DNA of 64,000 nucleotides, taken from NCBI GenBank assembly GCA_001604385.1, contig LVBK01000018.1:62001-126000 (forward strand), given 5' to 3'. This DNA comes from Spirochaetales bacterium Spiro_09. Its GTDB lineage: Bacteria; Spirochaetota; Spirochaetia; Treponematales; Treponemataceae. Position 1 is the first letter of the stretch, and each line of letters starts with the position of its first letter. This document shows, one piece after another, positions 63,528 through 64,000 of this stretch. The translations under genes were made by a program, and so were the position numbers. Below the pieces are notes generated by a model that saw only the letters and a list, made by a program, of their open reading frames with translations, ran no database searches and was not told the DNA's origin.

Positions 63528-64000
63528 AAGAGGACCTCCGAAGCAAGAAAGACCGGGCCGTCGACACAGCAACGACGGTTTCCGGCGGTTGTCCGGATGG
63601 TACAGCCAAGACATGCGCCGGCTCCGCAGGCCATGCGTTGTTCAAGGCTTATCCAGGCGGTCGGCCCATTCAAACAGGCGCTACGCAGCCAGACAAGCAT
63701 GGCGGTCGGGCCGCAGGCATAGACGAGATCATAGGCTGAAGGCTGAAAAACCGCGCTCGCCATACCCTTGACGCCTGCGGAGCCGTCTTCGGTAGTAACA
63801 TGCAGTTGTCGAGCTCGTTCGGCGAGTCCGTCAAGACCGTAGGGCGTCGATCGGAAAGACGCAAAAAAGTCGAAACTCTTTTCAGGCAGGGTCAGGGCAA
63901 AACCGGCGACCGGCGCGATACCGATACCACCGCCAACGAGAGCTACCCTGAGTGCGTGATCGGTACCCTCGGCGGGGGTATCCGGGCCAAAGGGCGGCAA
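63524..64000 (-). CDS. pyrK: Dihydroorotate dehydrogenase electron-transfer subunit PyrK (partial)
   Basis: The 158 residues visible are the C-terminal part; the FAD-binding N-terminus lies beyond the window end. They contain the NAD-binding region LVGGGIGIAPVAGFA, VYACGPTAMLVW and the [2Fe-2S] cluster motif CGAGACLGC with a fourth Cys in RRCCVDGPVF. PyrK carries electrons from PyrD to NAD+. It is upstream of pyrD in the same operon with a 4-base overlap. Confidence 0.92.
   Translation of the reverse strand: MPPFGPDTPAEGTDHALRVALVGGGIGIAPVAGFALTLPEKSFDFFASFRSTPYGLDGLAERARQLHVTTEDGSAGVKGMASAVFQPSAYDLVYACGPTAMLVWLRSACLNGPTAWISLEQRMACGAGACLGCTIRTTAGNRRCCVDGPVFLASEVLF

Overview
The window looks like a chromosomal segment of a free-living or host-associated spirochaete, probably Treponema-like. 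The support is indirect: a FabV/Ter-type enoyl reductase, several Cys-lipoproteins, a BspA-type leucine-rich-repeat lipoprotein with InlB-type repeats, several c-di-GMP proteins, and moderate GC content with AT-richer islands. I see no rRNA, tRNA, CRISPR array, transposase, integrase or phage gene. No gene-free stretch exceeds 300 bases.

Layout. 1-15115: the 3' part of a giant repetitive surface protein (over 5000 residues, N-terminus outside the window) ending in a FlgD-like Ig domain. 15.2-24.5 kb: a lipoprotein, a PilZ protein coupled to an RlmM-like rRNA methyltransferase, a K+/Na+-proton antiporter, a 5'-nucleotidase lipoprotein, a hydrolase, a membrane GAF-GGDEF diguanylate cyclase and a small lipoprotein. 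24.6-33.1 kb: a large orphan lipoprotein, a SAM methyltransferase behind a double palindrome, pyrE, a GH36 alpha-galactosidase and the BspA-like lipoprotein. 33.3-40.2 kb: two tandem membrane-LuxR regulators, an acyl-CoA synthetase, a PNPOx-marR pair and an MFS-HEAT fusion. 40.3-44.0 kb: an esterase, a U32-family protein, and phoU-pstB without pstSCA. 44.2-52.5 kb: one fatty-acid synthesis operon on the minus strand, transcribed fabD-fabG-fabF-fabZ-fabV-accB-accC-accD-accA, with a clear sigma70 promoter and an operator-like palindrome. 52.8-57.1 kb: tetR and an RlmL-like methyltransferase, a GNAT enzyme, and a padR-HAAS-DUF4097 operon. 57.4-60.2 kb: a copA-copZ-csoR copper-efflux operon with a CsoR-type box. 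60.3-64.0 kb: a GGDEF-PilZ protein, a DUF454 membrane protein, and a pyrK-pyrD-nitroreductase operon.

The most unusual signal is a dispersed 19-bp sequence, CTGCTATCAATATTGTTGA. It occurs ten times, and in map order the copies alternate perfectly as five inward-facing inverted pairs. Three pairs bound 119, 120 and 130 bp with little or no internal similarity. One pair (1574 bp) tightly encloses the antiporter gene. One pair (3674 bp) starts inside a luxR gene and ends in the 5' region of the MFS-HEAT gene. In four of five pairs the two ends differ by the same base just inside the repeat (GTTGATA at one end, GTTGAAA at the other), so the pairs appear to be real units with distinguishable ends. 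No recombinase gene is visible here, and their nature (MITE family, cargo-carrying non-autonomous elements or invertible segments) is unresolved.
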